From Ectobacillus funiculus (GTDB lineage Bacteria > Bacillota > Bacilli > Bacillales > Bacillaceae_G): DNA of 64,000 nt. The stretch is taken from contig NZ_SCFM01000007.1 of assembly GCF_004138295.1 (NCBI RefSeq), positions 1 to 64,000 of the forward strand. Reading direction: 5' to 3'. Numbering within the stretch: position 1 is the first letter of the stretch; the number at the start of each line of letters is the position of its first letter. The notes beneath the pieces are model-generated. The model did not search any database and was not told where the DNA came from. It saw only the letters and a list, made by a program, of their open reading frames with translations. A program made the position numbers and the translations under genes. Of the stretch, positions 1-8,377 are shown piece after piece.

Positions 1-226
1 CATAAGATCATGGAAAACCGTCAACGGCGTATGAATCAATCTCTTGCCCGTAAGAAGAACCATACGAAAACAGATGAAAACGGTAATATCCTATATAGTA
101 AGAATTATCAAAAATAAGTACGTAAATACCAAAGGGTCATGGCAAAGGTAAAAAATAAAAGAAGAGATACTCTCCACAAGATGACGAATCAGATAACCAA
201 TGATTATCAGGCTGTTGTTTGTCTTT
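1..226 (+). pseudogene. tnpB: TnpB (IS200/IS605, IS1341-type) remnant, truncated by window edge and internally deleted
   Basis: Frame 1 reads as the middle of a TnpB protein: a basic stretch with RQRRMNQSLARKK, then ILYSKNYQK, an in-frame TAA at 115-117, and then KRRDTLHKMTNQI (about 157-195), which resembles the family's conserved 'RRDfLHKlt' segment. The frame ends near AVV (211-219), where the EDL motif with the RuvC-II glutamate should start. Instead the sequence runs straight into the element's right end (227-275). The zinc ribbon and RuvC-III part are therefore gone. The stop codon and the deletion make it non-functional. Its start lies outside the window. Assignment rests on motif memory plus the matching right-end hairpin. 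Confidence 0.72.
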
Positions 227-275
227 CGAAGCCCCCACTTCAAGACGCGCAGCGGATAAGTGGTGGGTAGTTCAC
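227..275 (+). mobile_element. Right end of IS1341-type element (likely omegaRNA scaffold end)
   Basis: A hairpin with arms CCCCCACTT (232-240) and AAGTGGTGGG (258-267, one bulged T) is followed by TAGTTCAC ending near 275. This layout is typical of right ends of IS200/IS605 elements that carry tnpB. In intact elements this end is transcribed as the scaffold of the guide RNA and the flanking DNA supplies the guide. Here it sits directly after a tnpB fragment that has lost its C-terminal half. The exact end at 275 is inferred. Confidence 0.6.
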
Positions 276-377
276 TAAAAAGGCAAGAGAACACGGTTCG
301 AATTGTTTGAAAAGAGAACTGTTTACTGACTTGTAAAGCGCTTTTTAGGAGGCCTTGCTCCACAGAAAGCAGGTCAT

Positions 378-406
378 AAGCGGACAAGGCCCGTCTTTTA
401 TGGCAG
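378..406 (+). repeat. R2 repeat, left-arm fragment
   Basis: This piece, starting AAGCGGACAAGGCCCG and ending TTTTATGGCAG, matches the left arm of the R2 copy at 17130-17280 (read on its minus strand) with about two differences. Confidence 0.6.
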
Positions 407-407
407 C

Positions 408-494
408 GTAGGCGAGTTGTACTTATGATGTATCCCTAAAATTTCCTAACGGCACCGAATTTGCTTCTAACTGGAAATGTATACTTAAAATGCC
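408..494 (+). repeat. R1 repeat, partial copy, forward
   Basis: Contains the GGCGAGTTGTACTTA segment, the CTAAAATTTCC arm and the CTGGAAATGTATACTT arm. The left GC hairpin is missing. Confidence 0.7.
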
Positions 495-761
495 ACAAAG
501 CAAACAAGATGAAAAATAAGCTATATTAGAATACAACATCTTCGTGGAATATGTTTAATGGAGAAAAAAATGGTTATGCTAAAAATACGTTGCGAAACAC
601 TTATTTCCTCAAGTGTTATAGTGGAATTGCGGAGGGGTGATGCTTGTTCCTTTGAAGATTTATCTCATATGCAGCATAAATCCCCTGAATTTAAATTATC
701 TCAGAAAATTAATTCGAATCTGAAACTAGACTGCATTTGAAAGCTGCACTACTTTCGTAAG

Positions 762-818
762 GTAAGAAAAGGCGGGCCTTGGGAGCTAGACATCACCCTG
801 AAAAGTTATCCTTTCTTA
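762..818 (+). repeat. R2 repeat, internally deleted copy
   Basis: Starts TAAGAAAAGGCGGGCC and ends AAAAGTTATCCTTTCTTA. Its right arm of about 40 nt is nearly identical to the right arm of the copy at 17130-17280. An R1 copy follows six bases later. Confidence 0.65.
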
Positions 819-823
819 TCTGG

Positions 824-932
824 TAAAGAAAACTTGCCCATTGGCGAGCCCTACTCATCCTGTATTCCTAAAATTTCCGACTACGTCGAACTCGCCTTCC
901 TTCCGGAAATTTATACCTTCTTACAGTGCAAA
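824..932 (+). repeat. R1 repeat, forward, middle deleted
   Basis: Begins TAAAGAAAACTTGCCC, keeps the left hairpin with a T-G pair, lacks the central GAAGACAGAGGCG module, and has both arms of the right hairpin. The right end runs into the A-run that is the T-tract of the sigF terminator. Confidence 0.85.
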
Positions 933-963
933 AAAAACCGAACAGGCTATTCACCTATTCGGT
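930..963 (-). terminator. Intrinsic terminator of spoIIA operon, overlapping sigF stop
   Basis: On the minus strand ACCGAATAGG pairs with CCTGTTCGGT (one G-U) and is followed by a T-run. The sigF stop TAG lies in the loop. This suggests the operon ends at sigF. Confidence 0.85.
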
Positions 964-1705
964 CCTTCATTTGCTGCAGGATTTTCTTTTCTAAGCGTGA
1001 AACCTGCACCTGAGAAATACTAAGCCGTTCTGCTACTTCAGATTGGGTTTGGTCTTTATAATATCGTAAATAAACGATGAGACGTTCACGTTCATCAAGC
1101 TCGCGAATTGCCTCTTTCAAAGCGATTTGATCAAACCATTTTGTTTGGGTTTGGTCAGCAATTTGATCCAAAATGGTAATCGGATCTCCGTCATTTTCGT
1201 ATACCGTTTCATGAATGGAAGATGGTGTACGGCTTGCCTCCTGCGCCAGTACAACCTCCTCTGGCGTAAGCTCAAGTGCTTCCGCTACTTCATTAATCGT
1301 TGGAGCTCGTCCTAATCGTTTTGAGAGTTCGTCCTTCATCTTACGAATTTTATTTCCCGTTTCTTTTAAGGAACGACTCACCTTTACCGTACCATCGTCA
1401 CGCAAAAAGCGTTGGATTTCTCCAATGATCATCGGGACGGCATACGTTGAAAACTTAACATCGAATGACAAATCAAATTTATCAACTGACTTTAGCAGCC
1501 CAATACAGCCGATTTGAAATAAATCCTCCGGCTCATAGCCACGGTTTAAAAAACGCTGTACAACGGACCAAACGAGACGCATATTTGTTTCCACAATTGT
1601 ATCTCGTGCGGCTTGGTCACCGGCTTGACTTCTTTGGATCAATTCCTTCAGCTCATGGTCCTTTAACTGCACTTTTCCATTTTCGTTTTTTACCTCTATG
1701 TCCAT
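947..1705 (-). CDS. sigF: Sporulation sigma factor SigmaF (SpoIIAC)
   Basis: This is a 252-residue sigma-70 family protein that directs the first forespore-specific transcription. Region 2 (about residues 40-110) contains YEPEDLFQIGCIGLLK, and region 4 ends with a helix-turn-helix (SEVAERLSISQVQVSRLEKK). The start ATG has a Shine-Dalgarno sequence (AAGGAGACGG). It is the last gene of spoIIAA-AB-AC, 12 nt after spoIIAB. Its activity is held by SpoIIAB until SpoIIAA releases it. Length and order match the Bacillus operon, so the assignment is firm. Confidence 0.97.
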   Translation of the reverse strand: MDIEVKNENGKVQLKDHELKELIQRSQAGDQAARDTIVETNMRLVWSVVQRFLNRGYEPEDLFQIGCIGLLKSVDKFDLSFDVKFSTYAVPMIIGEIQRFLRDDGTVKVSRSLKETGNKIRKMKDELSKRLGRAPTINEVAEALELTPEEVVLAQEASRTPSSIHETVYENDGDPITILDQIADQTQTKWFDQIALKEAIRELDERERLIVYLRYYKDQTQSEVAERLSISQVQVSRLEKKILQQMKDRIGE

Positions 1706-1717
1706 AGGCCCGTCTCC

Positions 1718-2158
1718 TTAATTGCATAGAGCGTTGCTTTTTGACAAATACTTCGTAAGATGAATTGTTGTTCCGAAATTGTGGCTGGAAATAACTTCGA
1801 CCTCGTCCATAAAATTTTCCATGATTGTAAAGCCCATGCCGGAACGCTCTAGTTCAGGTTTTGTCGTAAATAATGGCTGTCTTGCCTCATCTAAATCTGT
1901 AATACCGATCCCTTCATCACGGATTGTCATTTTGACAGCTCCGTCCTCCAATGTAACCGTAATATATACAATGCCGTCCGGTCTTTGTTCATATCCGTGG
2001 ATAATCGCATTTGTTACCGCCTCTGAGACAACGGTCTTAATTTCTGTCAGCTCGTCTAGCGTCGGGTCAAGCTGCGCGATAAAAGAAGCAACTGTTACGC
2101 GCGCGAACGATTCGTTTTGGCTGAGAGCAGAAAACTGCAAGTGCATTTCATTTCTCAT
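1718..2158 (-). CDS. spoIIAB: Anti-sigma F factor / serine kinase SpoIIAB
   Basis: A 146-residue GHKL-fold ATPase that binds SigmaF before septation and phosphorylates SpoIIAA. The N box is [11 protein letters not shown] (about residues 46-56), the G1 box DEGIGI (about 81-86) and the G2-like segment [13 protein letters not shown] (about 105-117). Its ATG follows the TAA of spoIIAA with no gap, so the two are translationally coupled. Confidence 0.97.
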   Translation of the reverse strand: MRNEMHLQFSALSQNESFARVTVASFIAQLDPTLDELTEIKTVVSEAVTNAIIHGYEQRPDGIVYITVTLEDGAVKMTIRDEGIGITDLDEARQPLFTTKPELERSGMGFTIMENFMDEVEVISSHNFGTTIHLTKYLSKSNALCN

Positions 2159-2509
2159 TTATGCCACCCCCAATGTCGCAAGTGCGTTTTGTTCACTTTC
2201 TTCCAAACGGATAATTTTGAACAAGCCGGACATTTCAAATAACCGTTTCACAGCGGGAGAAATTGCACAAACAACCATTTCTCCGCCCAAGCTTTTAATA
2301 TGCTTATATCTTCCTAAAATAACTCCAAGGCCAGAGCTATCCATAAAGCTCAAAGACCCGAGATTTAAAATAATATGGTGAATCTGCTTCTTTTCCAGCA
2401 TCTCTGTCACTTCTGTACGCAACGCCTCAGCTGTATGATGATCGAGCTCTCCCTCCAACCGAATGCATAGAACATCTTGCTTTACTTCGAGACTCATCGA
2501 AAGACTCAC
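2159..2509 (-). CDS. spoIIAA: Anti-anti-sigma F factor SpoIIAA
   Basis: A 116-residue STAS-domain protein. The phosphorylation site is in [14 protein letters not shown]. Dephosphorylation by SpoIIE lets it capture SpoIIAB and free SigmaF. The open frame extends upstream, but a GTG at 2507-2509 lies just after AAGGGGGAAGG, so I start there; an ATG four codons later (2497) is the alternative. The 116-residue length agrees with the family. First gene of the operon, with a SigmaH-like promoter about 60-85 nt upstream. Confidence 0.95.
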   Translation of the reverse strand: MSLSMSLEVKQDVLCIRLEGELDHHTAEALRTEVTEMLEKKQIHHIILNLGSLSFMDSSGLGVILGRYKHIKSLGGEMVVCAISPAVKRLFEMSGLFKIIRLEESEQNALATLGVA

Positions 2510-2568
2510 GTTTCCTTCCCCCTTGTTTGTAGGATTCGTGCGCATTCGCGCGGAACGTATATAACATC

Positions 2569-2594
2569 TTTCGCTTTCTCGATTGGCTATTCCT
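2569..2594 (-). promoter_or_regulatory. Candidate SigmaH promoter of spoIIA operon
   Basis: On the minus strand AGGAATA (2588-2594) and CGAAA (2569-2573) are separated by 14 nt, close to the SigmaH pattern. The B. subtilis spoIIA operon is known to be SigmaH-driven. Match by eye. Confidence 0.6.
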
Positions 2595-2646
2595 TCCACC
2601 CGACAAAAGAAGTGCATTTTCGCAGTCAAGAAGCAAGCCTCCCAGC

Positions 2647-2675
2647 AAAAGGGGAAGCGGCTCACAGCCGCTCCC
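2647..2675 (-). terminator. Candidate terminator after dacF
   Basis: On the minus strand GGGAGCGGCT pairs with AGCCGCTTCCC (one bulge), followed by CTTTTGC. It lies 215 nt beyond dacF and just upstream of the spoIIA promoter, so read-through from dacF into spoIIA may be only partly blocked. Confidence 0.5.
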
Positions 2676-2849
2676 ATGGTTGGCTTTAAGGCTGAGAAAG
2701 CATAGCTTTTTAGATGCCGCCCTGCTCACCCTGTTTCACAACATGCTATTCCCTAGTGTATAGGAAAAAGCTCCTTTCATGGGGAAGAGCAAACAGGATC
2801 TTTCCATAAGCCGCATAGGTTGTTTACTGCGGGACCGCATTCGCTATAG

Positions 2850-2893
2850 CCGGAATTTTAGAGATAAATTGTAAGTGCAACTACTTTTCTTTA
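2850..2893 (-). repeat. R1 repeat fragment, reverse
   Basis: Shows GGAATTTTAGAGATA, TAAGTGCAACTAC and the terminal TTTTCTTTA. The end falls on the dacF stop codon. Confidence 0.6.
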
Positions 2894-4093
2894 CTTCGAT
2901 TTTGAAAACATTCCAAAGCTCTGTTTAAACAGTTCCCACCAGCTTGCTGCATCAATATCCTCGTTTGCTACGATCGACTGCTTCGAGATGACTTCACTTC
3001 CATTTTTCACAATAAGTGTGCCCAGTGGTGCGCCTTTTTTCACAGGTGCCTTTACCTTTTTATCCATGATAATCTCCTGTGTTACCTTATCAGCGCTTTC
3101 TCCTTTTTTCAACAGCACCGATACATTATCAGCAGCCACAAGCTGTACTTCTTTTCTCTGACCGCGGCTTACTTTAATAGTTTTGATCGGTTGGTCCTTT
3201 TTATAAAGCAGCTTTGTCGTATACTGACTAAATGCGTAATCAAGCAGTTTGGTAACTTGTGCATTACGCTCTTTTGATGTTGGCGCTCCCATCACGACAG
3301 CAATCACACGCATGCCATTTTTTTGTGCAGAAGCTGTCAAGCAATATCGTGCCTCTGTCGTAAAGCCAGTTTTCACGCCGTCAACACCTGGGTAAAAACG
3401 AACGAGCTTATTCGTATTCACAAGCCAAAATCGCTTGTCCGTGTTTTCACGTAAATAGCCCTCATATTTCCCTGTATAATTGCGGATGAGTGGATATTTC
3501 ATTAATTCTCTCGCCATCACTGCCATATCATATGCGGTGGAGTAATGATTCTCCGCGGGCAGGCCTGTCGGATTTTGGAAATGCGTATTTTTCAGCCCTA
3601 GCTCCTTCGCCCTGTTATTCATCATCGTAACAAAGCCTTCCTCCGAACCGGCAATATGCTCAGCAACGGCAACGGAAGCGTCATTTCCGGAGGCGATCGC
3701 AATGCCTTTTAGCATCTCATCCACCGTCATTTCTTCTCCTGGCTCCAAGAAAATTTGCGATCCTCCCATGGAAGCTGCATACTCGCTCGTACGCACCTTA
3801 TCAGTAAGCTTAAGCTTTCCTTTGTCGATTTGCTCCATAATGAGCAGCATTGTCATAATTTTCGTCATGCTCGCTGGGGGCAGCTTTTCGTTGCTATTTT
3901 TATTAAATAGCACCTTCCCTGTATCCTGTTCGAGCAAAACGGCAGATGAAGCATTTTCCACCAGCTTCGGCTGTGAAGCTTCCGCTTGCCTTTGCACCGG
4001 TTGCTTGGGCGTTGCTTCAGACTGCGCAAAGCCAACCGGAGCAGCGGAACATAATAATGTGAAACAAGCCAATATTCCGATGAATCGTCTCAT
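2891..4093 (-). CDS. dacF: Sporulation D-alanyl-D-alanine carboxypeptidase DacF
   Basis: A 400-residue S11 peptidase that trims spore peptidoglycan. The active-site triad is visible: SMTK in PPASMTKIMT, SGN in IASGNDASVAV, and KTG in VDGVKTGF. An N-terminal signal peptide (MRRFIGILACFTLLCSA) precedes the catalytic domain, and a PBP5-type C-terminal domain ends the protein. The open frame reaches 4186, but GGAGGGTGTGGAC directly precedes the ATG at 4093 and the likely SigmaF promoter lies just upstream of that ATG. The stop TAA coincides with the end of an R1 fragment. Confidence 0.93.
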   Translation of the reverse strand: MRRFIGILACFTLLCSAAPVGFAQSEATPKQPVQRQAEASQPKLVENASSAVLLEQDTGKVLFNKNSNEKLPPASMTKIMTMLLIMEQIDKGKLKLTDKVRTSEYAASMGGSQIFLEPGEEMTVDEMLKGIAIASGNDASVAVAEHIAGSEEGFVTMMNNRAKELGLKNTHFQNPTGLPAENHYSTAYDMAVMARELMKYPLIRNYTGKYEGYLRENTDKRFWLVNTNKLVRFYPGVDGVKTGFTTEARYCLTASAQKNGMRVIAVVMGAPTSKERNAQVTKLLDYAFSQYTTKLLYKKDQPIKTIKVSRGQRKEVQLVAADNVSVLLKKGESADKVTQEIIMDKKVKAPVKKGAPLGTLIVKNGSEVISKQSIVANEDIDAASWWELFKQSFGMFSKSK

Positions 4094-4122
4094 GTCCACA
4101 CCCTCCATATCAGTATCATATC

Positions 4123-4151
4123 TATTGTTTCCAGTAAAAAAGCGTTTATAC
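4123..4151 (-). promoter_or_regulatory. Candidate SigmaF promoter of dacF
   Basis: On the minus strand GTATA (-35, 4147-4151), a 14-nt spacer and GGAAACAATA (-10, 4123-4132), which fits the GGnnAnAHTR pattern exactly. DacF is SigmaF-dependent in B. subtilis. The site supports the start at 4093. Confidence 0.75.
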
Positions 4152-4247
4152 CATTTTTTTCTAAGGAGAATAGAAAAAATCGACATGTTTCTCCATGCTC
4201 TCAGAGGATGCCTTGAGGCTGAACTAGAATGAGATTTCTCGGAAAAG

Positions 4248-4384
4248 TCGTTAAACGCCGATTGGCGAGCGTTGCTCCCCAGGTGAAGACAGAGACGCAG
4301 CCCTATTTATCCGGTATTCCTAAAATTTCTCACTACGTCGAATGGTCTCCTAGCTAGAAATTTATACGTTCTTACAATGTAAAA
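4248..4384 (+). repeat. R1 repeat, full-length, forward
   Basis: Has the GCCGATTGGC hairpin core, GAAGACAGAGACGC, TATTCCTAAAATTTC and CTAGAAATTTATACG. The right end stops a few bases before the terminator of the marR gene. Confidence 0.85.
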
Positions 4385-4392
4385 ACGCCTAC

Positions 4393-4442
4393 AAAAAAGC
4401 TGACCCCAGTAGACATTTTGTATGCCTATTGAGGTCAGCTTC
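4393..4442 (-). terminator. Terminator of marR gene at 4447
   Basis: On the minus strand AAGCTGACC pairs with GGTCAGCTT, extended by inner pairs, and is followed by TTTT. Confidence 0.85.
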
Positions 4443-4446
4443 TTCT

Positions 4447-4866
4447 TTACAATACTCGCTCAATTAATTCAACCATAACCTTCATTTCTTCATTGCTCAA
4501 ATCTGCAAATTTTTCCCGATAATATGCTTTTCTGACATTTTCCAGCTTTTCAGCGACTTCCTGTCCTGTTTTAGTAATTTCTAAATATACAATCCGTCGG
4601 TCAGAATCAGAGCGTTTACGCATCACAAGATTCTTGCGTACGAGACGATCTGTAACAGCAGTAATGTGACTTGATGTGACATTGACTTCTTGGGCAATTT
4701 GGGAAGCCATTTGTGGGCTTTTTGCGTGTAACGCACGTAAAACAGAAAATTCATTCCATGGCATATACTCAGAAAACAATTCGTTAATATCATTCTGGAG
4801 CATGCGGATCATTTTTCGAAATGACATAGATAGTTCTAAAATGAGCGTTTCTCGTTCTTCTTTCAC
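4447..4866 (-). CDS. MarR-family transcriptional regulator
   Basis: A 139-residue winged-helix protein. The recognition region spans about residues 50-75 (MASQIAQEVNVTSSHITAVTDRL) and the wing is at RKRSDSDRRIVYLEIT, the typical D-x-R-D/R pattern. It starts with GTG preceded by AAAGGG. It stands alone, divergent from the SIMPL gene at 5127. Ligand and target are not evident; a role in regulating its divergent neighbour is possible but unsupported by a clear operator. Confidence 0.85.
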   Translation of the reverse strand: MKEERETLILELSMSFRKMIRMLQNDINELFSEYMPWNEFSVLRALHAKSPQMASQIAQEVNVTSSHITAVTDRLVRKNLVMRKRSDSDRRIVYLEITKTGQEVAEKLENVRKAYYREKFADLSNEEMKVMVELIERVL

Positions 4867-5126
4867 TAGTCTCGACCCTTTATCTTCTTGATTTTCATTT
4901 ATTATAATGTATGTTGCTTCATGTTGTACACTTTTTCTGCAAAATTTACGTGATTATGTTAGGTTTTTTGTGTGTAACCCTCTTTTAATTTACTTTAATT
5001 GTAAAATACGTATGGTTTTAACGATAAATCTGCCATGATGACGGTATATTTGACAGTATGCTCCTGCAAATTTTTCTGCTGCACTCTTCATATATTTTAG
5101 AGAAAAAGCGAAGAGAGGTGCTAACA

Positions 5127-5789
5127 ATGTACCATATGAACTCATACCCATATTCAGACTATCGTCCCACAAGAGAGGGCACTGTAACGGTACAAGGAGA
5201 AGGAATTGCGACGGCAAAGCCCGATGTAGTCGTTTTGACGATTGGCGTGATGACTGAGGATAACAATGTGAAGGCAGCACAAGAGGAAAATGCCCTTCGC
5301 TCTAATGCCTTATTGCAAGCATTGCAAACGCTCGGCATTCAAGAAAAGGATATCCAAACTCTTTCGTATACCATTACGCCAGAGTATGATTACAAAGACG
5401 GTGTCTCCTCTTTACGCGGCTACCGGGTGGAGCATTTATACGAGGTAACCGTTTTGAATGTGCAAAAAGCAGGAGAGGTGTATGATGCAGCGATTGGGGC
5501 AGGAGCTAATATTGCTCGCGATCTAACTTTCCGCGTGTCCGATCCTGGCTTATATTACGAGCAAGCTTTAACACGCGCCGTTTTGAATGCCCAAGAAAAA
5601 GCAAAAACAGTTGCCGAAGCATTGCATGTGAATATAAATCCTATCCCTGTTTCCATCGTAGAAGAAGGAGGATGCGCGCCACAGCCGCTGGTTGGCTACG
5701 CAGCTGCGCAGCCAAAAGCTGTGACGCCAATCGCGCCTGGAGAGCTGACAGTTAAAGTACGCGTGCAGGGCGTTTTTATGTATATGTAA
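5127..5789 (+). CDS. SIMPL (DUF541) domain protein
   Basis: A 220-residue protein with the SIMPL pattern: VTVQGEGIATAKPDVVVLTIGV near the start, an EENALRSNALLQALQTLGI helix, and GYRVEHLYEVTVLN in the middle. No signal peptide or membrane segment is visible, so it may be cytoplasmic. The open frame begins at 5058, but AGAGAGGTG precedes the ATG at 5127. The function of Gram-positive SIMPL proteins is poorly known; some family members relate to oxidative stress. Convergent with the CorA gene. Confidence 0.85.
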   Translation: MYHMNSYPYSDYRPTREGTVTVQGEGIATAKPDVVVLTIGVMTEDNNVKAAQEENALRSNALLQALQTLGIQEKDIQTLSYTITPEYDYKDGVSSLRGYRVEHLYEVTVLNVQKAGEVYDAAIGAGANIARDLTFRVSDPGLYYEQALTRAVLNAQEKAKTVAEALHVNINPIPVSIVEEGGCAPQPLVGYAAAQPKAVTPIAPGELTVKVRVQGVFMYM

Positions 5790-5824
5790 CGTAACACGTG
5801 ATCTTTGCTTTTGTCTTTAGCACG

Positions 5825-5860
5825 CTTCGGCACAGAAGGCAAAAAACTTCTGTGCCGAAG
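5825..5860. terminator. Bidirectional hairpin between SIMPL and corA-like genes
   Basis: CTTCGGCACAGAAG and its exact complement CTTCTGTGCCGAAG enclose GCAAAAAA. The stem is perfect (14 bp) but no strong T-run follows on either side. Confidence 0.65.
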
Positions 5861-5864
5861 AACA

Positions 5865-6815
5865 TTATTTAAACCAGCCCTTTTTTCGAAACCAAAGCAT
5901 CATCACCACAAAAATCGCCCCCATTAGCAGGAGACATCCATAATAACCGTACCTCCAGCCAAGCTCGGGCATAAATCTAAAATTCATCCCGTACACACCA
6001 GCGATAAAGGTGAGCGGCATGAAGATAGTCGAGAAAACGGTGAGTGTTTTCATAATCGCGTTCATATAGTTCGAGTTTAATGAAAAGCAGCTATCACGAA
6101 TATCGGCTGTTAGTTCTCGACTCATTTCAATCATTTCCGCTAGCTTTAGCAGATGATCATGGATGTCCTTAAAATATATTTCATGATCGCTCACATTATA
6201 AAATCGCTCCGAGTTGAGAATACGGTACAATAAATCGCGCATTGGTACAATTGTCCTGCGAAGCTTAGACAAATCTGCCCGTATATCAAATATCTCTTCA
6301 AGCACGTCACCTGCTGATTCGCGGGTTAAACTATCATCGATATCATTTAGTCGATCTTCCAAAAAGTACACTGGTGAAAAATAGTTATCAACCATCTGAT
6401 CGATAATCGTATGTGTTAAATGAAGCGGGCTTTGCTGCACACGTGTTCGATCTGATAGTTTTTCCCATGCGCGCTGCAGCGCCTTATCTTCATGAAAATG
6501 AAAGGATACAACATAGTTCTCACTAATAAACAAGTCAATTTCACGAGGATCCAAGTCGTCTCTGGATAAGGAATGCAGTACAAGAAAATGGTAACCCTCA
6601 TAGAAATCAACCTTTGGCCGCTGCACATACTCTAAGCAATCCTCAATCGCCAATGGATGAAAGCGAAATGTATCCCGCAGCACATATGTATATTCTTCCT
6701 CTGTCGGCTCCGACAAATCAACCCAATACCAAGCAACATGTTTTTGCCGCGCTTCTTCCAGTGTCACATCATATACAACTTCTCCTGTATGATAAATTGC
6801 ACAAATTCGAATCAT
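5865..6815 (-). CDS. corA: CorA-family magnesium/divalent cation transporter
   Basis: A 316-residue inner-membrane channel protein. The family signature YGMNF is at about residue 278 at the end of the first of two C-terminal transmembrane helices; the rest is the cytoplasmic domain. The positively charged tail FRKKGWFK follows the second helix. A frame from a GTG at 6824 exists, but GGGGTGG lies correctly placed for the ATG at 6815. Monocistronic. Substrate is inferred from the family. Confidence 0.9.
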   Translation of the reverse strand: MIRICAIYHTGEVVYDVTLEEARQKHVAWYWVDLSEPTEEEYTYVLRDTFRFHPLAIEDCLEYVQRPKVDFYEGYHFLVLHSLSRDDLDPREIDLFISENYVVSFHFHEDKALQRAWEKLSDRTRVQQSPLHLTHTIIDQMVDNYFSPVYFLEDRLNDIDDSLTRESAGDVLEEIFDIRADLSKLRRTIVPMRDLLYRILNSERFYNVSDHEIYFKDIHDHLLKLAEMIEMSRELTADIRDSCFSLNSNYMNAIMKTLTVFSTIFMPLTFIAGVYGMNFRFMPELGWRYGYYGCLLLMGAIFVVMMLWFRKKGWFK

Positions 6816-6930
6816 AAAGACCACCCCATCCCTATTATAACGCAGCTAAAAACAAATCATGTAATCTGTGAACTTGTGTCTGTCCGGTTTCCTGTCCAAC
6901 ACTCAATGCTGTATCAACCATTTAAAGTAT

Positions 6931-6957
6931 AAAAAGCTAAGGAAGCATCTCCTTAGC
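6931..6957 (-). terminator. Terminator of drm-punA-pdp operon
   Basis: On the minus strand GCTAAGGA pairs with TCCTTAGC, followed by TTTTTATA. Confidence 0.85.
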
Positions 6958-6981
6958 CTTTACACTCTCTAAATACTTCCT

Positions 6982-8286
6982 TTATTCTCCTACAATATCA
7001 TAAACAAGCACTGGAGAAACAACCGCTTCCTTGGAAATACGAATACTCTCGTATAGTTTCCGCTTCACTTCTTCCACATGTTCACTGTTTGCATATACCG
7101 TAACAAGCGGCTCCCCTTTTTTGACACTATCTCCTACCTTTTTGCGCAGCATTAACCCAACGGCCAAGTCAATGACCGACTCTTTCGTTGCACGTCCTGC
7201 CCCCAGCAGCATCGCAGCTGTACCGATCTCATCTGCAACAATTTCCACAACATGTCCGTCCTGCTGCGCTTCCAAGTCGAACACATATTTTGCCTGCGGC
7301 AGCTTAGACGGATCATCGACAACTGAAGCATCGCCGCCCTGCGCAGCAAGAAATACTTTCAACGTTTCGAGTGCCGATCCGTTTTGGATGGCTTCCTGCA
7401 AATTCGCGCGTGCCTCTTCTATAGACGGTGCTTTTCCCGCTAAATAGACCATTTGACTGCCAAGCGTTAGACAAAGTTCCTCCAAGTCCTTCGGTCCTTG
7501 TCCGCGCAATGTATCGATTGCCTCCTGCACCTCAAGCGCATTACCAATCGCAAAGCCGAGCGGCTGACTCATGTCAGAAATCACCGCCATTGTTTTTCGT
7601 CCGACCGTATTCCCGATACGTACCATCGCCTCCGCTAATGCGCGTGCTTCCTCTGCCGTTTTCATAAACGCGCCTGCCCCGGTTTTCACATCGAGCACAA
7701 TCGCATCGGCACCTGCAGCAATTTTTTTGCTCATAATCGAACTGGCGATGAGGGGAATAGAGTTGACAGTTGCAGTAACATCACGAAGCGCGTAGAGCTG
7801 TTTATCAGCTGGCGTTAAATTGCCGCTCTGTCCGATTATCGCAATCTTATTTGCATTTACGAGACGGGTGAATTCTTCATTTTCAATCTCAACGTGGAAG
7901 CCGGGCACCGCTTCTAGCTTATCAATCGTACCGCCCGTGTGACCTAAGCCGCGCCCTGACATTTTTGCAACCGGTACGCCAAGGGATGCGACAAGCGGAC
8001 CGAGCACAAGTGTTGTTGTGTCTCCCACTCCCCCGGTAGAGTGCTTATCGACCTTAATGCCCGCAATAGCTGATAAATCAATTGTATCTCCGCTATGTAC
8101 CATTGCCATCGTTAAGTCCGCGCGCTCCTGGTCGTTCATATCCCGGAAAAATACTGCCATTGCAAAAGCGCTCATTTGATAATCAGGAATCGTTCCATTT
8201 GTGTATTCGTTGATAATGAACTGAATTTCTGCTGCAGATAGTATATGTCCATCTCGTTTTTTTGCAATCAAATCAACCATTCTCAT
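6982..8286 (-). CDS. pdp: Pyrimidine-nucleoside phosphorylase
   Basis: A 434-residue enzyme that cleaves uridine, thymidine and deoxyuridine with phosphate. The signature [16 protein letters not shown] (about residues 81-96) and [16 protein letters not shown] are intact. The C-terminal domain carries GAGRATK and GEPLVTVYA. The start ATG follows AAGGGTGAT. Third gene of drm-punA-pdp, feeding ribose and deoxyribose 1-phosphate to drm. Confidence 0.96.
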   Translation of the reverse strand: MRMVDLIAKKRDGHILSAAEIQFIINEYTNGTIPDYQMSAFAMAVFFRDMNDQERADLTMAMVHSGDTIDLSAIAGIKVDKHSTGGVGDTTTLVLGPLVASLGVPVAKMSGRGLGHTGGTIDKLEAVPGFHVEIENEEFTRLVNANKIAIIGQSGNLTPADKQLYALRDVTATVNSIPLIASSIMSKKIAAGADAIVLDVKTGAGAFMKTAEEARALAEAMVRIGNTVGRKTMAVISDMSQPLGFAIGNALEVQEAIDTLRGQGPKDLEELCLTLGSQMVYLAGKAPSIEEARANLQEAIQNGSALETLKVFLAAQGGDASVVDDPSKLPQAKYVFDLEAQQDGHVVEIVADEIGTAAMLLGAGRATKESVIDLAVGLMLRKKVGDSVKKGEPLVTVYANSEHVEEVKRKLYESIRISKEAVVSPVLVYDIVGE

Positions 8287-8377
8287 CCCGTATCACCCTT
8301 TTATCATTTTTAACTTAAGAAGACTCCTTCTCAATTTGTGCAAGGATAAAGAAGCACTCACAAATAGGCAGGAGAGT

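Larger units (their letters stand above)
276..929. other. Gene-less stretch between the tnpB ruin and sigF
   Basis: I see no supported gene. It holds R2 pieces at 378-406 and 762-818 and R1 copies at 408-494 and 824-932. An open frame at 558-740 has no convincing start signal and no recognisable product. The spoVA operon, which follows sigF in B. subtilis, is not found here on the minus strand. Confidence 0.6.

Noticed and set aside
91-387. Minus-strand open frame of 98 codons
   Set aside because: It lies antisense to the tnpB ruin and its right end, and its start falls inside an R2 piece. No Shine-Dalgarno.
558-740. Plus-strand open frame of 60 codons, considered as a spoVAA remnant
   Set aside because: spoVA genes should be on the minus strand here and the residues do not match convincingly.
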